Positions 46,678 to 57,763 of a stretch of DNA of 64,000 nt are shown in pieces. Each line of letters starts with the position of its first letter. Within the stretch, counting starts at the first letter, position 1. Origin of the DNA: Homarus americanus (lineage: Eukaryota; Arthropoda; Malacostraca; Decapoda; Nephropidae); assembly GCF_018991925.1 (NCBI RefSeq), contig NW_024737042.1, positions 20,274,795 to 20,338,794 of the forward strand, in the 5' to 3' direction. The position numbers and the translations under genes were made by a program. The notes under the pieces were generated by a model. It did not search any database. It saw only the letters and a list, made by a program, of their open reading frames with translations, and had not been told where the DNA came from.

Positions 46678-48011
46678 GTGCTGAATCCAAATCTGATCTC
46701 AGATTTGCTCCATCACGTAACGTGCCAGAATTTACTGAGCTACCAGAGATTGAGGATATAGACCGGAATTCACCTGTTTCTACTGATGAAGATGAAGAGA
46801 CTGATCTTTTCAAGCCATCTGGTGAAGATTGTGAAAAGCCAACGTTGTTTACTCAGTCAGAATTGAATGATCTGGTCAGAGATCTAAATTTGCCAAAACA
46901 GTCTGCTGAATTGTTAGCTTCCAGGCTTCAAGAGAAACGACTCTTAAAACCTGGCACGAGTGTCTCCTTTTATCGCAACAGAGAAGAGCAACTGCGGAAG
47001 TACTTTCATTCATATGACCAGCTTGTTTTTTGTAATGATGTAGAAGGACTTCTTCTCTCCATGGGACTACCAGCATATGATAGTAAGGATTGGAGACTTT
47101 TTATTGACAGTTCTAAAAGGAGCTTGAAATGTGTTCTTCTTCATAACGGAAACAAGTATGGTTCAATTCCAATCGGACATTCTGTACAAATTAAAGAAGA
47201 GTATGAAAACATTAAGACTGTTCTAGAGAGGTTGCAATACCATGCTCATGAATGGTTAATTTGTGTGGACTTGAAAATGGTAAACTTTCTATTGGGCCAG
47301 CAAGGAGGGTACACAAAATACCCCTGTTATCAGTGCTACTGGGACAGCAGGGCTACAGCAGACCATTGGGTGAAAAAGAATTGGCCACCAAGACATAGTT
47401 TGACGCCTGGTGACAAGAATATCATTAACGATCCTCTGGTTGACAGGAAAAACATTGTCCTTCCTCCTCTGCACATAAAACTTGGTATCATGAAGCAATT
47501 CGTCAAGGCTCTAGATCATAGTGGAGAGTGTTTCAGATATATATGCTCAACCTTTCCAAATCTTAGCGACGAGAAGAAAAAGGCAGGGATTTTTGATGGA
47601 CCTCAAATAAGAACACTACTCAGAGATCCACACTTCCTTGCAACAATGACTGAGGCACAGGCAAGAACTTGGAATGCTTTCTCTAATGTGGTGCGGAACT
47701 TCTTAGGGAACAAGAAAGCGGACAACTATCAAGAAATTGTGGAAGAGCTGCTCTTGAGTTTACAAGCACTTGGATGCAGAATGAGTATCAAGGTTCACTA
47801 CTTACACAGTCACTTGGACGAGTTTCCAGAAAATCTGGGAGAAGTGAGCGAGGAGCAAGGGGAGCGCTTTCATCAAGACATTAAAGTAATGGAAGAACGT
47901 TACCAAGGTCGATGGGACTTGAACATGATGGCGGACTACTGCTGGAGTTTGATGAGAGACATTCCAGAAGCTGTACATAAGAGATCGGCCAGAAAGAGGA
48001 AGTTTATGTAA
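46678..48011 (+). CDS. Intact ORF, candidate RNase H-fold transposase of unnamed family
   Basis: An open reading of 429 codons counted from GTG at 46722. The frame is open back to 46677, where an ACTAAC plus pyrimidine tract and TTTAAG look like a 3' splice site, so this is probably the last exon. An acidic N-terminus leads to RLFIDSSKRSLKCVLLHNG (D129), HEWLICVDLKMVNFLLG (D183), CYQCYWDSR (C202/C205 and W), LPPLHIKLGIMKQFVKAL, FDGPQIRTLLRD, FLGNKKADNYQEIV, HLDEFPENLGEVSEEQGERF (E377/E378) and DYCWSLMRD. Two Asp in strand-like settings plus a late Glu and a CxxC insertion suggest a DDE-type nuclease; this is inference. I recall near-identical unnamed proteins in many arthropods. No frameshift is visible. 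Confidence 0.7.
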
Positions 48012-49094
48012 CTGTAACTTGATCTTAATACTTGCACTATTTCTACCGTACATTAATTGTTTTTTTTCACCCTTCAATGTTACATTTAAATATTATATGT
48101 GCATTAACTTTCCAATTTGATATTAACAATTTTTGGTTATAGAAAAATACAAACTATAATGCTGAAAAAATTTATGTATACATGTTTAAACCGTCAATTT
48201 TGATCCAAAAGTTTACGTTTCCCAGCAAAAGTGCAATATGGTATATCTCAAAAACCTGATGTGATAGACAAAAACCAAAGTCATATTTGGATTCTGCACC
48301 CCAAACTCACTTAAAATCCGTTTAAAAACCTTGTGCCAGAAAAATTGTGTTGACCGGTGTTATCTTAAGTTTTCATATCTTGTAGATAACTGCCTTTATA
48401 CTTGTATAATATGAAAGTAAAATTTTTGGTACAAAGATAATTTCCTGTTTGATAGAAAACTACCAGTTATGGTGATATTTTTTTCAAGATTTTATCCCAA
48501 TTCATCTGTACAGTGAGTTCATCACTGTCATAGCAAAATTAAAATACCGAATACTGATCTTTGTTATATTCTACTGACTTCATTCACAGAACAGGCCATA
48601 GTTCTCTTTATTTACACTCACCCAACCCCAAGTTCGTAACAAATTTATTGGTTTATTGTTAGATTTAATAAAGGATAAAGAAGAAAGGAACAAATATTAC
48701 ACTCTAATCCTACGTTTTTTATGGTTGTCACAGGCTTTATATAACCTATATTCACTGTAAGTGATCGTATTTCATTCCCAGAATTGGCTTATAATCCAAG
48801 AAAATAGAAAATGAAGTGCACCTTAGCTTGGGATTCAAGTTTTTCATGCTCGGAAATCGTGTAGCAAGAGTAAACGTTTCGTGCCACTGACAACGTTTTG
48901 AGGGTGCAAGCATACCAACCTCCCAGTCTTCCGCCAGTTGGTACACCTGACTACACTACGATGACGTAGTAACAACAAATGGCGGTCGGGTACCACCATG
49001 GCCCATCTTGAAAAATCACACAATTTTTACTCCATTGTATTACGACCGCCGGGATACCACAGCGTGGTGTACACCACGGCAGTTCTTGCAATTG
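48012..49094 (+). other. 3' non-coding arm of the ORF-bearing repeat
   Basis: 48385-49098 is the part shared with 30209-30917. 48012-48382 is specific to the ORF-bearing copy. No further ORF. Confidence 0.6.
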
Positions 49095-49880
49095 CCCTTA
49101 GTCCCACACAGCTTCAAATCTACACCGTTCCTATATATTTTATATATTTCACCATTCCGTACACAGGCCTACTCATTTTTACCCTTAGAAACAAACTTAA
49201 GAAGCTTTTCAATTAATTCTATCCACAAATTTCTCTTTGACTAGTCTTCAAAACCCGGAGTTCAATTAAAAAATTATTTAAAACTAAACACACCATACCC
49301 ACACAGCTGCAATCCTTAGTTGTTTATCAATTTACGTGTGCTAGCTGGAGGGCAGCATATATAGGTAATACAAAAAGCCAATTTGTAACTCTCATCTATG
49401 AGCACTTGAGCAGTTCCGTCCGAACAGGCCATTTAATCACATCCATCACATTCAGCTATCCGTAACCACGCCCACAAACATGACCATCCTTTTTCGCAGT
49501 CTGGTTTCTCAGTTCTTGGCAGGAGCAACTGTGAGACGAAACTTGTGTCAGTATAAAGTAAAGCCATCCATTATTATATGACTTCCTGTGAATTGTTGTG
49601 TTTTCACATTAAGGCTCGTCTAAATTAAGGTGATTTCCTCTCCCCCTGTATATTTTATTTATATTTTCTGATTTTAGTTTTGTACGTAGGTTTCTCGTCA
49701 TTTTTATTGGTTTTAAATTATAATGCTCTTTTTTTTAATTTTGTGGAAGTTAGATATTGAAATAATGTTACGTTTTTATTGTACATCACCTGTAATTTTT
49801 TTTAAACTTTTAAGACCTTTTTCTTGTTTTCTAGGCTCAGATGATGGAAAATTATTTTCCGAAAGGGTTAGTGATTGAAG
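49095..49880 (+). pseudogene. Penelope-like element C-terminal (GIY-YIG) region and 3' end
   Basis: The translation near 49180 gives the pre-endonuclease linker (LLIFTLRNKLKKLF). At 49320-49440 it reads VYQFTCASWRAAYIGNTKSQ, then YEHLSSSVRTGHL. V/IY...YIG with a following EH and SxRTGH is the GIY-YIG-type endonuclease of Penelope-like elements; one usual Cys is Trp here. RT is absent. The 3' region carries a hammerhead-like motif at 49836-49864. Confidence 0.75.
49836..49870 (+). ncRNA. Hammerhead-like motif at Penelope 3' end
   Basis: CTCAGATGA, then a perfect 6-bp stem GGAAAA/TTTTCC with loop TTA (49846-49860), then GAAA. The hammerhead core is CUGANGA-stem II-GAAA, so one core base differs (CAGATGA). 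Stems I and III were not established. Confidence 0.3.
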
Positions 49881-49961
49881 AAACCCAACTTAGTCAAGTT
49901 GTTTGTGTTTTTCCTGGTTCTCCTCTTCGTTATGAAACTAAGCTTTCCACGTAACAAATCC

Positions 49962-49965
<4 letters not shown>

Positions 49966-50034
<69 letters not shown>

Positions 50035-50048
50035 TGTATATATATATT
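49966..50048. repeat. (TA)n microsatellite
   Basis: About 35 TA units, with one ACTGTATA interruption at the end. Confidence 0.95.
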
Positions 50049-50300
50049 TCATTAGCCCAATAAAGCACGTCGACTTCTACATATAATCAACACCTCACTC
50101 CACCAGCATTCGAACCCACGATCTTATAACTGTGACCCGGGAACGTTACCTCTGGGCCACCAGGGCATTAAAGCAGTCCTAGACTCTGTTATATTTCACA
50201 CAAAGCCTGTTCAATGAGCTTATGGCGCCGTGAACCTCTAATGGGGACTACCCGTGTCGCTTAGGTGATCAGAGTAACGTTTTACCAAATCTGGCTTCGA
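50049..50300 (-). mobile_element. tRNA-derived SINE, minus orientation
   Basis: Reverse complement contains GGTGGCCCAGAGGTAACGTT (box A-like) and GTGGGTTCGAATGCTGG (box B-like), then GAGTGAGGTGTTGATT and the ATTAGCCCAATAAAGCACG-type tail next to (TA)n. Forms an inverted pair with the next SINE. Confidence 0.7.
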
Positions 50301-50309
50301 AACACGAGG

Positions 50310-50659
<350 letters not shown>

Positions 50660-50706
50660 TTCATTTTAGTCCATATAACACGCGGACTTTGAACATATAA
50701 TCAACG

Positions 50707-50708
<2 letters not shown>

Positions 50709-50789
<81 letters not shown>
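50709..50789. repeat. (TA)n microsatellite
   Basis: About 40 units. The 50 bp before it (ATGAAG-type fragment ending in TATAATCAACG, 50657-50708) are the SINE tail, also present inverted at 63006-63036. Confidence 0.95.
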
Positions 50790-50791
<2 letters not shown>

Positions 50792-51258
50792 GTAAGCTAT
50801 TTGGATTGTTTAACAGACGTGTCATTGTCAAACCTCTTTATCGAAGCGCCTCGGCCCCTTGTCAGAGATCTGATCTATGGGAAGCATTATGTTTTGAACT
50901 GGTGGAGGTTAAATAAAAGGATAAACAGTGGCAGGAAACTTCACAAAATGCTTGTCAGTGACAGAAATAAATATTCTTAAAGTAGAAGTTATACAAGATG
51001 TGAACCGGTAGTCTGATGAGGGTGTATAATGTTGGCACTATTGCCTGTAGCTCGTCAGAACACTTAAAGAATCTGTAGAAGCAGAAGACGGTGAGAGATT
51101 CCTACGAATATACCCTACTGGAAACTTTCTAGCAAGGTCATTACTGTTGATTGTTTTGATGGTTTGTTCCTGCACAGAATAGAGGAGACGCCATCCCAAG
51201 CATCACGAATCCAGGAGAAAAAATTCACAGGATAAAAGTCACAGAAAAAAAGCCACAG
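50790..51258. other. No recognised gene
   Basis: Non-repetitive sequence with short readings only. CTGATGAGGG at 51012 was examined and rejected as a ribozyme. Confidence 0.4.
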
Positions 51259-51313
51259 AACCTAACCCAACCTAACTTAACCTAACCTAACCTAACCTAA
51301 CCTAACCTAACCT
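51259..51313. repeat. Interstitial telomeric repeat (AACCT)n
   Basis: About 11 copies of CCTAA, with two variants. Flanked by AAAGTCACAG-type words in loosely inverted positions (51225-51258 and 51358-51410). Confidence 0.85.
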
Positions 51314-51748
51314 GTTACTTCAACTGTTAAGGGTAATTAAATATAATGTTACTTTTTTCCTGTGACTTTCTTCCACAGTAAAAAATGACTTTTTTCTAAG
51401 ATTTTTCCTATGACTATGTTTCCGTCACCAGCATTACACACCACAGCAGTAGTTCATTATATAAACAGATTAAAACAGGTCTAATTTACTCTTATGAAAG
51501 GAGCTATGCTGGCGCTCGGGATATTAGTTAGAGGAATTCATAATGTCTTCACGACGGCTACAGGGAGAATCAGCCTCAGTTCAACAGTAATAATACTTCC
51601 TTAAAATAATACAATACGAATTCGGTCAAATGAGGCAATATTCGAATTCAGATAGCTAGAGTGAGTTTCTCCTCTAAAACTGAGCTTTAAGAATTTTTAT
51701 TAAATCCCTTTATTGGCAGTCTGATATATAATTTTTTTAATTACAGTG

Positions 51749-51775
51749 AAAACACACACACACACACACACACAC
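51749..51775. repeat. (CA)n microsatellite
   Basis: About 13 units directly before the hairpin at 51776. Confidence 0.9.
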
Positions 51776-51933
51776 ATTAGAGAAAGGAAAAAGAACACAC
51801 AGTGAACATATAGATTAATGCTTACAGTGGAGGTCACGTAGATCATGTACACCTCAGCGCACATGATCTGCGTGACCTCCACTGTAAACATTATTCTGTA
51901 TGTTCACTGTAGGTTCCTTTTCATTTCTCTAGT
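51776..51933. repeat. Long hairpin: 73-bp inverted arms, 12-bp spacer
   Basis: Arms 51776-51848 and 51861-51933 are complementary over about 73 bp with roughly ten mismatches. The inner ends GATCATGT/ACATGATC and the block CAGTGGAGGTCACG/CGTGACCTCCACTG are exact. Could be a fold-back transposon or a hairpin RNA precursor; no evidence of expression. Confidence 0.85.
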
Positions 51934-52036
51934 GAAAGCTTTTGTTAAACCACCAATGTACGAGTATGTAATAAGTCATTTATGCCCAATGTATATTTTC
52001 AGCCTTCGGGCTGCAGAACTTTTTCAATAAACCGTT

Positions 52037-52037
52037 A

Positions 52038-52095
<58 letters not shown>
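52037..52095. repeat. (TTA)n microsatellite
   Basis: About 19 units. Confidence 0.95.
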
Positions 52096-52097
<2 letters not shown>

Positions 52098-53301
52098 TCT
52101 ATAATGTCATGACAACAAAAAGAGGCAGTAAATCTTTCACTAGGGTAAATCTGAATTTCATACATCCGATTAACAGGTGACTCACCAGGTTGCTATAATG
52201 TATGACTCGAGTGTTTTATTTTACGTTCAAATATTAAACAACAGAGTCTCCATAACACAAACATTTGACAAATTAATCTGATAGGATAAGTCGTGTTATC
52301 ATGCGTTAGTGATAATATCATACGTAACATGACGTGGTAAAGATGGAAGATGACATGATGTGTTTATTACAGCGGAACATTAAGCACCTTATTATCCTTA
52401 GGGTAAAGATATAATAAATGGGGAATTAATTCTAGTTGATCCTCTCATCAGTTGGATGTCACCCAGTGAGAATCTCAGTGCTCAGGAAGCCTCCATCGCT
52501 GGTACTGTATAATGTACAGTATACGGATTGACAAAAAATTGGGTAAACTTCTTCAGCAGATTAATGATTATTAAACAGGAATATGTTCAGTTACATTTTG
52601 TTAAGATTTTATAAATTGAGCTGGAATGATTGATCTAAGATAATTTTTCTTTGTTTGAAAGAAAATGTGATGACAATTTATGCTGACTTAGTCAGTTTAA
52701 GGTGTCCAGCATAGTAAAATATATTTGATAAAGGCAGTTATTTTCCTGATAAAAGGTTTCGTCATCATTATATTACTGTTCGCACATTTAGCGATGCAAT
52801 AAAGAAACATATCATTAAACGCGTCTTTTGGCTCTTATTATGATTTATTTACAAATCGTAACAAGTTACACTCCCTTCCTATTTGCTCGAGCCATATTAT
52901 GGTCACTACACCAGGACGGACGACCACACTCAGGTGGCAGCGAGGAACAATGATAAAACCGAATTAGTTACAGGGAGGGAAAATAATGTGAGTTACAGAT
53001 AAAACAAATAAATAATTGAAACTTCAATGAATTAAACTAATGGTGATAAAAGTCATAATAATCAGACAGTGTTAATTTGTGTGTTGTAGGAATAATTATT
53101 GATTGCATCAGGTTTTCATTTTTACCTCAGACTTACCAGCTTTAAACTGTTTATTATAACCCCTAAAGTTGCACAATGTCCTTACTCTTTGAGTGAGAAG
53201 CTCTACTCTTTGGTGTCTGTAAGATTGAAAACTGATAAAAAATATAATAGCGAAATGGGATATATGAACTTTAACCGATGCGAGAGCCGGTTACTATACA
53301 G
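52096..53301. other. No feature seen
   Basis: AT-rich; no supportable ORF, repeat or RNA gene. Confidence 0.45.
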
Positions 53302-53762
53302 TATATATGTTACGTTTTTTTTGCGGAATTGGTAGTTTTGGAAAATGACCGGCATGCATATTGGTAATTTTTCAAAATAACTTACAAACAGAAAACCTAA
53401 ACTAACCTAACCTAACCTTATGGTTAGGACAGCACATAGTCCAAAGTTAAAAAAAGAAAGAAAAAACAACTGGACCATTTAACTGTGTATCAAGCTACAC
53501 GAGCCATCCTAACCTAACCTAACCTAACCTAACTTAACCTAACCTACCTAACCTAACCTAACCTAACCTAACCTAACCTAACCTAACCTAACCTAACCTA
53601 ACCTAACCTAACCTAATCTAATCTAAGCAAACCTAACCTTATTCAAGCATAAGGTTAGGTTAGTTTAGGTTGTCTGTTTGTAAATTATTTGGCAAAATTA
53701 CCAATATGCATGCCGGTCATTTTGCAAAATAACCGATTCCGGAAAAAACCCGAAACGTATAT
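53302..53762. mobile_element. Inverted-repeat element enclosing telomeric repeats
   Basis: The left arm (53302-53420) and right arm (53650-53762) are reverse complements over about 115 bp, including GACCGGCATGCATATTGGTA, TTTACAAACAGA-type and AACCTAAACTAACCTAACC. The inner 53509-53640 is (AACCT)n, about 26 copies. The layout is that of a MITE-like element with internal arthropod telomere repeats. TATA sequence flanks both outer ends. Confidence 0.8.
53509..53640. repeat. (AACCT)n inside the inverted-repeat element
   Basis: About 26 tandem pentamers, mostly perfect, degenerating at the right edge (AATCT, AAGCA). Confidence 0.95.
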
Positions 53763-55022
53763 AATGAAGCATCGATATAGTTTATACACACTTTGCGATC
53801 AAGGTTGTATAATATACGTACCGATAGTACAATGTATAAAGGTACTGTTCGGAGCATGACAATCACTACAGTGGTAATTTGATACAATAAATCCTCAGAA
53901 GGAATCAACATGTCTCGCTTATGAAAGTATTCGTCTCTACACCTCGTGCGAGACGCCAGAAGCAGATGTTGACTGTGTGAGGCGAAGAAAGAGACTAACG
54001 TGTATTGAGGTTCGTTCAGACACCAATAAATGTAGACCAACCACCATAAGCATCTTAGCTTACTTCAGACAGCTTCCTGTTCGGCCACATGTTACACACA
54101 AGGCTGGTCCTGAACCAAACTGTTTGCTCACATGGTGATGAATTACTTCCCTCCTACATATCCTTATACACAGGCGAGCTCTTTGTTATATGAACCGTGC
54201 CATCACGACTCCAGTGTTAGATTGGCCGAGCAAGCAGTTTCCCAGAAGACTTGAACAAAAGGATCCTCAGGAGTCCAGGATAGTGTTTCTTAGAGGGGGT
54301 TAAGGTGTGTTGGAAAAATCGTAATTTTTTCGCCTTACATCCTTAATGTGTAGTTTGATCGAGCATTTTATGATATGTAAAAATTTTAATGGCCTTCAGT
54401 CTCTTACGTGGCAACATCACGTTGGCAACGTAACTTCCAGTGAGCATCTGGGAAGGGTCGAGTGGTGTGGTATAACGCTGCGTTACACCACACCACTCAC
54501 ACTCTAAAAATCGGCTGTATGATAACTAAAATCTAACTGCATATTATAAACACTTTAAATAAAGACTGTATTTCAGGTTTACTTCCCCATTTCTTAGCTC
54601 GAAAAATACAGTATGTGTGTGTAAGACAGGTAAAAATGTTTGAAACCATATAATTATCAAACGCCAAGGATATATAAATGCCTTAATTTTCACTACAGAA
54701 TTTTTGATAAACGACAAAATGCTTCAAAGTTTGGCTGACGAGTCATTTTCTAGGAATACTGCCCACACTGGCTGTTTATCGGCGAGAAAATTCATACATA
54801 GTGTCCACAGTGTGTTGTTTGGGTTTCAATTGTTCAGGTTGTATGTGTATGGATGTTCATTACTGATACAAAAAACGATGGGACAGGGATCAACAGCAGA
54901 AGGTTCAATATTATAAAGAGACAATCATATTTACAACAAAAATATACCAATAAGAGTTATAGTCCAGTTATGACAAGAACTGTGCACTGAAGCCACATCT
55001 TTTCAATCTTCAGCTGTGATTA
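53763..55022. other. No gene; one short perfect hairpin at 54460-54498
   Basis: GAGTGGTGTGGT pairs with ACCACACCACTC, and inside it TAACG with CGTTA around CTG. Otherwise AT-rich with no recognised feature. Confidence 0.5.
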
Positions 55023-55205
55023 AGTCCGCTGTGATTATGACCGCCTTGATTATGAACGCCGTGAATTTGACCGCCGTGAATTTGACCGCCGTAAATATGA
55101 CCGCCGTGAATATGACCGCCGTGAATACGACCGCCTTGATTATGACCGTCGTGAATATGACCGCCGTAAATATGACCGCCGTGATGACCGCCGTGAATAT
55201 GACCG
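55023..55205. repeat. 15-bp minisatellite
   Basis: Unit ATGACCGCCGTGAAT, about 12 copies with substitutions; the plus-strand reading MTAVN repeats is a by-product. Confidence 0.9.
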
Positions 55206-55994
55206 TTTCTGTGATTTTAAATTTGGCTTCAGGCTGTTATCCTTAACATACAGAACTTCACTGGAGCAATTAAACAGTTTTTAATCTTTGTTAGTGTAAA
55301 AGGTAAATATATTCACAAAAAAGATTGACTGAAGATATTGCAGGAACTTCCGGTCTCGACGTGGCTGAGTCATTCCTAAGTTACCGGTGCCTACTCATTA
55401 TGGTTCATGCTTTGACAGGTGGAGTAAACATTAGTTAACCTCAGCAGCAGCAGTATAATCGACTAATAAACGAGGTAGAGATATGTGCGGTTCCCCAGGA
55501 CGGCGAAGACAACATGACTACACACCGCACTCAGTACGTACACGTTTAACCACCACCGTACTCCAGCACCTGAGAACACATCTGATCAGCTCAAGTATTT
55601 CTTTTACTACATATTTGAAGGGACAAAAAAAAAAAAGATCCAGGATGAATGGGATTATCATTCCATCTCTGAATCAATATGAAATCCAATTATTACACTT
55701 GACAAACACTTAATACTATGTGTACATATTTAAAGTTTTTTAAGATATCTATCTGTTCATATCAAAGTTAAATCATAATCTTTATGATGCCATCATCATA
55801 TAGCACTTACCGACAAGTGGCTAAAAAGCCAGTCAGGTTATGAGTGGTTGGAACCCGTGTCATAATATTTCTAAAGCAGACAACATAAACCAACCAAATA
55901 TAACGTAATTTAATGTGCAAGGAAATCGTTAGGTTAGGTCTTGTTCATTCGTATTTTCTGCTGTTATTTTAAGAGGTATTACAAGAAACCTTGT
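55206..55994. other. No feature seen
   Basis: Short readings only. Confidence 0.4.
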
Positions 55995-56100
55995 AAAAAA
56001 ATTATCACCTCTCGGTGCCAGGTTTCGAATCCAGGCCACCACTGTTGGTAGTCAGGGTGCCTGTGTTCGAAATCTGGCATTCAGAGGTGAATTTTTTTTT
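55995..56100. repeat. Fold-back repeat with box B-like sequence
   Basis: Left arm 55995-56040 (TCACCTCTCGGTGCCAGGTT and TCGAATCCAGG) pairs imperfectly with right arm 56058-56100 (GTTCGAAATCTGGCATTCAG then AGGTGAATTTT). Both arms contain TTCGAA near tRNA box B context, suggesting two facing SINE ends. Confidence 0.6.
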
Positions 56101-56903
56101 ATTCATTTACCTGTGTACATTACAGGTTCTGATATGCAATAAAACTTGTTCCGTTTTTAGAAACTTAATGGTATAACATAAACTACAGCCTTAACTAACG
56201 GATACTTTCTAGCCTCACTTGTGGTTACTGTGCCTAAGGTTACAACTATTAAGTTATTCATCCGGAACTTAACCAATACAGCACAGGGATTATCCAATAA
56301 ATTTGTTTTGTTTGGCGGGCAACTGGTCATAATGCTCGTGACGTGTGGAGGAGAATAACCAGAAGAAGCTGACGAAAGAACCTGAAGCAGTCATTCATAG
56401 TATCAACAGAGGCCTGGAGTGACCGCTTCCGGTGGTAATATAAAGCAGTATGAGATTCACCTATGCTCCACGTGCTTGCAGTTGCACATCTTTTATTACA
56501 CACAGCTGGTAATACCTAGCTTCTGTGAATCTCTTGTTCTTGTTTCTATCTTTTTATATAATTCCAAAGGTTATCCTCCGCCCGTATTTTTATTTAACTG
56601 CTGCATCACTGTTGTCATTAATGGCTCGATCTATTTTTCCAAGTAACAGCCTGTCTTTCATTTTACTCTTTTTTTCAGTGGACATCCCTTCTTCCAATGT
56701 CAGTCCGATCCATATGAATTTGTGTTGACGACCCAACTATCTACTGCAACTTTATAAATATGTCTCCCAGTTTTCATCATAATTTAAGATTGAAAACCAA
56801 GCTACTCCTGATATCAATGGAACTCAACAACTTCACAATACAATACTAATTTACATTATGGGACTCAGATTTCACTTATCATTGCTTTAATGATATTATG
56901 TGT
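56101..56903. other. No gene seen before G3
   Basis: AT-rich sequence without supportable ORF. Confidence 0.4.
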
Positions 56904-57620
56904 TGTTATGCATGGCGTAATGTACAGTGGTGCTTTGCACTGTGCATAGTGAAATATCTTTAGGCATATTACCCCCAACTTGTGGAAATAGAATAGTTTT
57001 GTATAATTATGCGTGAGCAGGGCTGGTACTTGATACATAAAACTTTTACTGTATGTATGTAGGTATTTTTGCAGCTTAATGTGGGAGTTGATTAAAAATA
57101 GTATTAGGTTTGAAGTCCCCTAGAGGGCCTAGAGTATGGAGCGATGTCAGTCACTGGCTGAACTTGGGAGTAGGAGGACGTCTCAGTTTGTCAGTGGTGG
57201 ATACCTTTTCAAATAGGGTTTAGTTGTGTATTATCTATTAAATGCTGCTCTATTATTATTATTTTGTGTAAAGTGCAATCAATGGCGATATTAGAAAGTA
57301 GTTTATGGTTTATTTACTGTGCATATATTTGTGGTTTATTAAGGATTATGTTTATTCTTTATTCTCTTGATTTAATTTATCTGTTCATGATATAACCTCC
57401 ACACTTAATATGGTCAACTTTTATTTTTAAATGTTATTTAACTTTTCGTGATGTATATAATTCCAAACCCTTACTCCCGAACTGTTGTGATAAAGATGGC
57501 TGTGATTGAACCCATGACTAAGAGGTGCTGAGTTGCCAATTTTTTGTTGTTGTACCATGTGCCCTCATTAGAACATAAATCTTTAACGCAATTCAAGTTA
57601 ATAAGTTATTGCAAAACAAA
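56904..57620 (+). repeat. G3 5' LTR
   Basis: Starts TGTTATGCATGGCG; 56904-57568 aligns with the 3' LTR 61745-62404. Ends near 57620 just before TGGGGGCC. About 715 bp. Confidence 0.85.
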
Positions 57621-57621
57621 A

Positions 57622-57639
57622 TGGGGGCCTGTGTTCGTG
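57622..57639 (+). promoter_or_regulatory. G3 candidate primer-binding site
   Basis: TGGGGGCCTGTGTTCGTG directly after the LTR. The TGGGGGC start is that of a tRNA-Pro-type primer site; the remainder diverges. Confidence 0.4.
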
Positions 57640-57763
57640 AGACTTTGGTTAAAATTATGTGAAATTAAGTTAAAACCAGTTAAAATCATCAGGAGTGAAG
57701 TTTTCGAATAATTTTTGATACAAGTTTTTTCCACTAGCCAGTAAGTTGTCATATCTGCTGAAA

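Larger units (their letters stand above)
46046..49098 (+). mobile_element. Repeat carrying an uncharacterised transposase-like ORF
   Basis: Bounded by the extent of homology with the shorter copy at 30209-31210. The non-coding arms are 297 bp and 714 bp, and the central 2,038 bp hold the ORF. In both loci the 49098-side end abuts Penelope-like sequence. Terminal inverted repeats were not found. Confidence 0.65.

Noticed and set aside
46722..46724. GTG at 46722 as the real translation start
   Set aside because: The frame is open upstream to a splice-acceptor-like site at 46677, and GTG starts are not expected in animal nuclear genes.
46345..48382. Segment missing from the short copy as a precisely spliced intron (retroposed copy)
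   Set aside because: Exact splicing at GTGAGT...TTGTAG would also remove GTGAG and TAG, which the short copy retains.
51005..51040. Hammerhead ribozyme at CTGATGAGGG
   Set aside because: No GAAA and no stem II follow at the required distance.
53509..53640. True chromosome end (telomere)
   Set aside because: Only about 26 units, enclosed by inverted arms and flanked by internal DNA on both sides.
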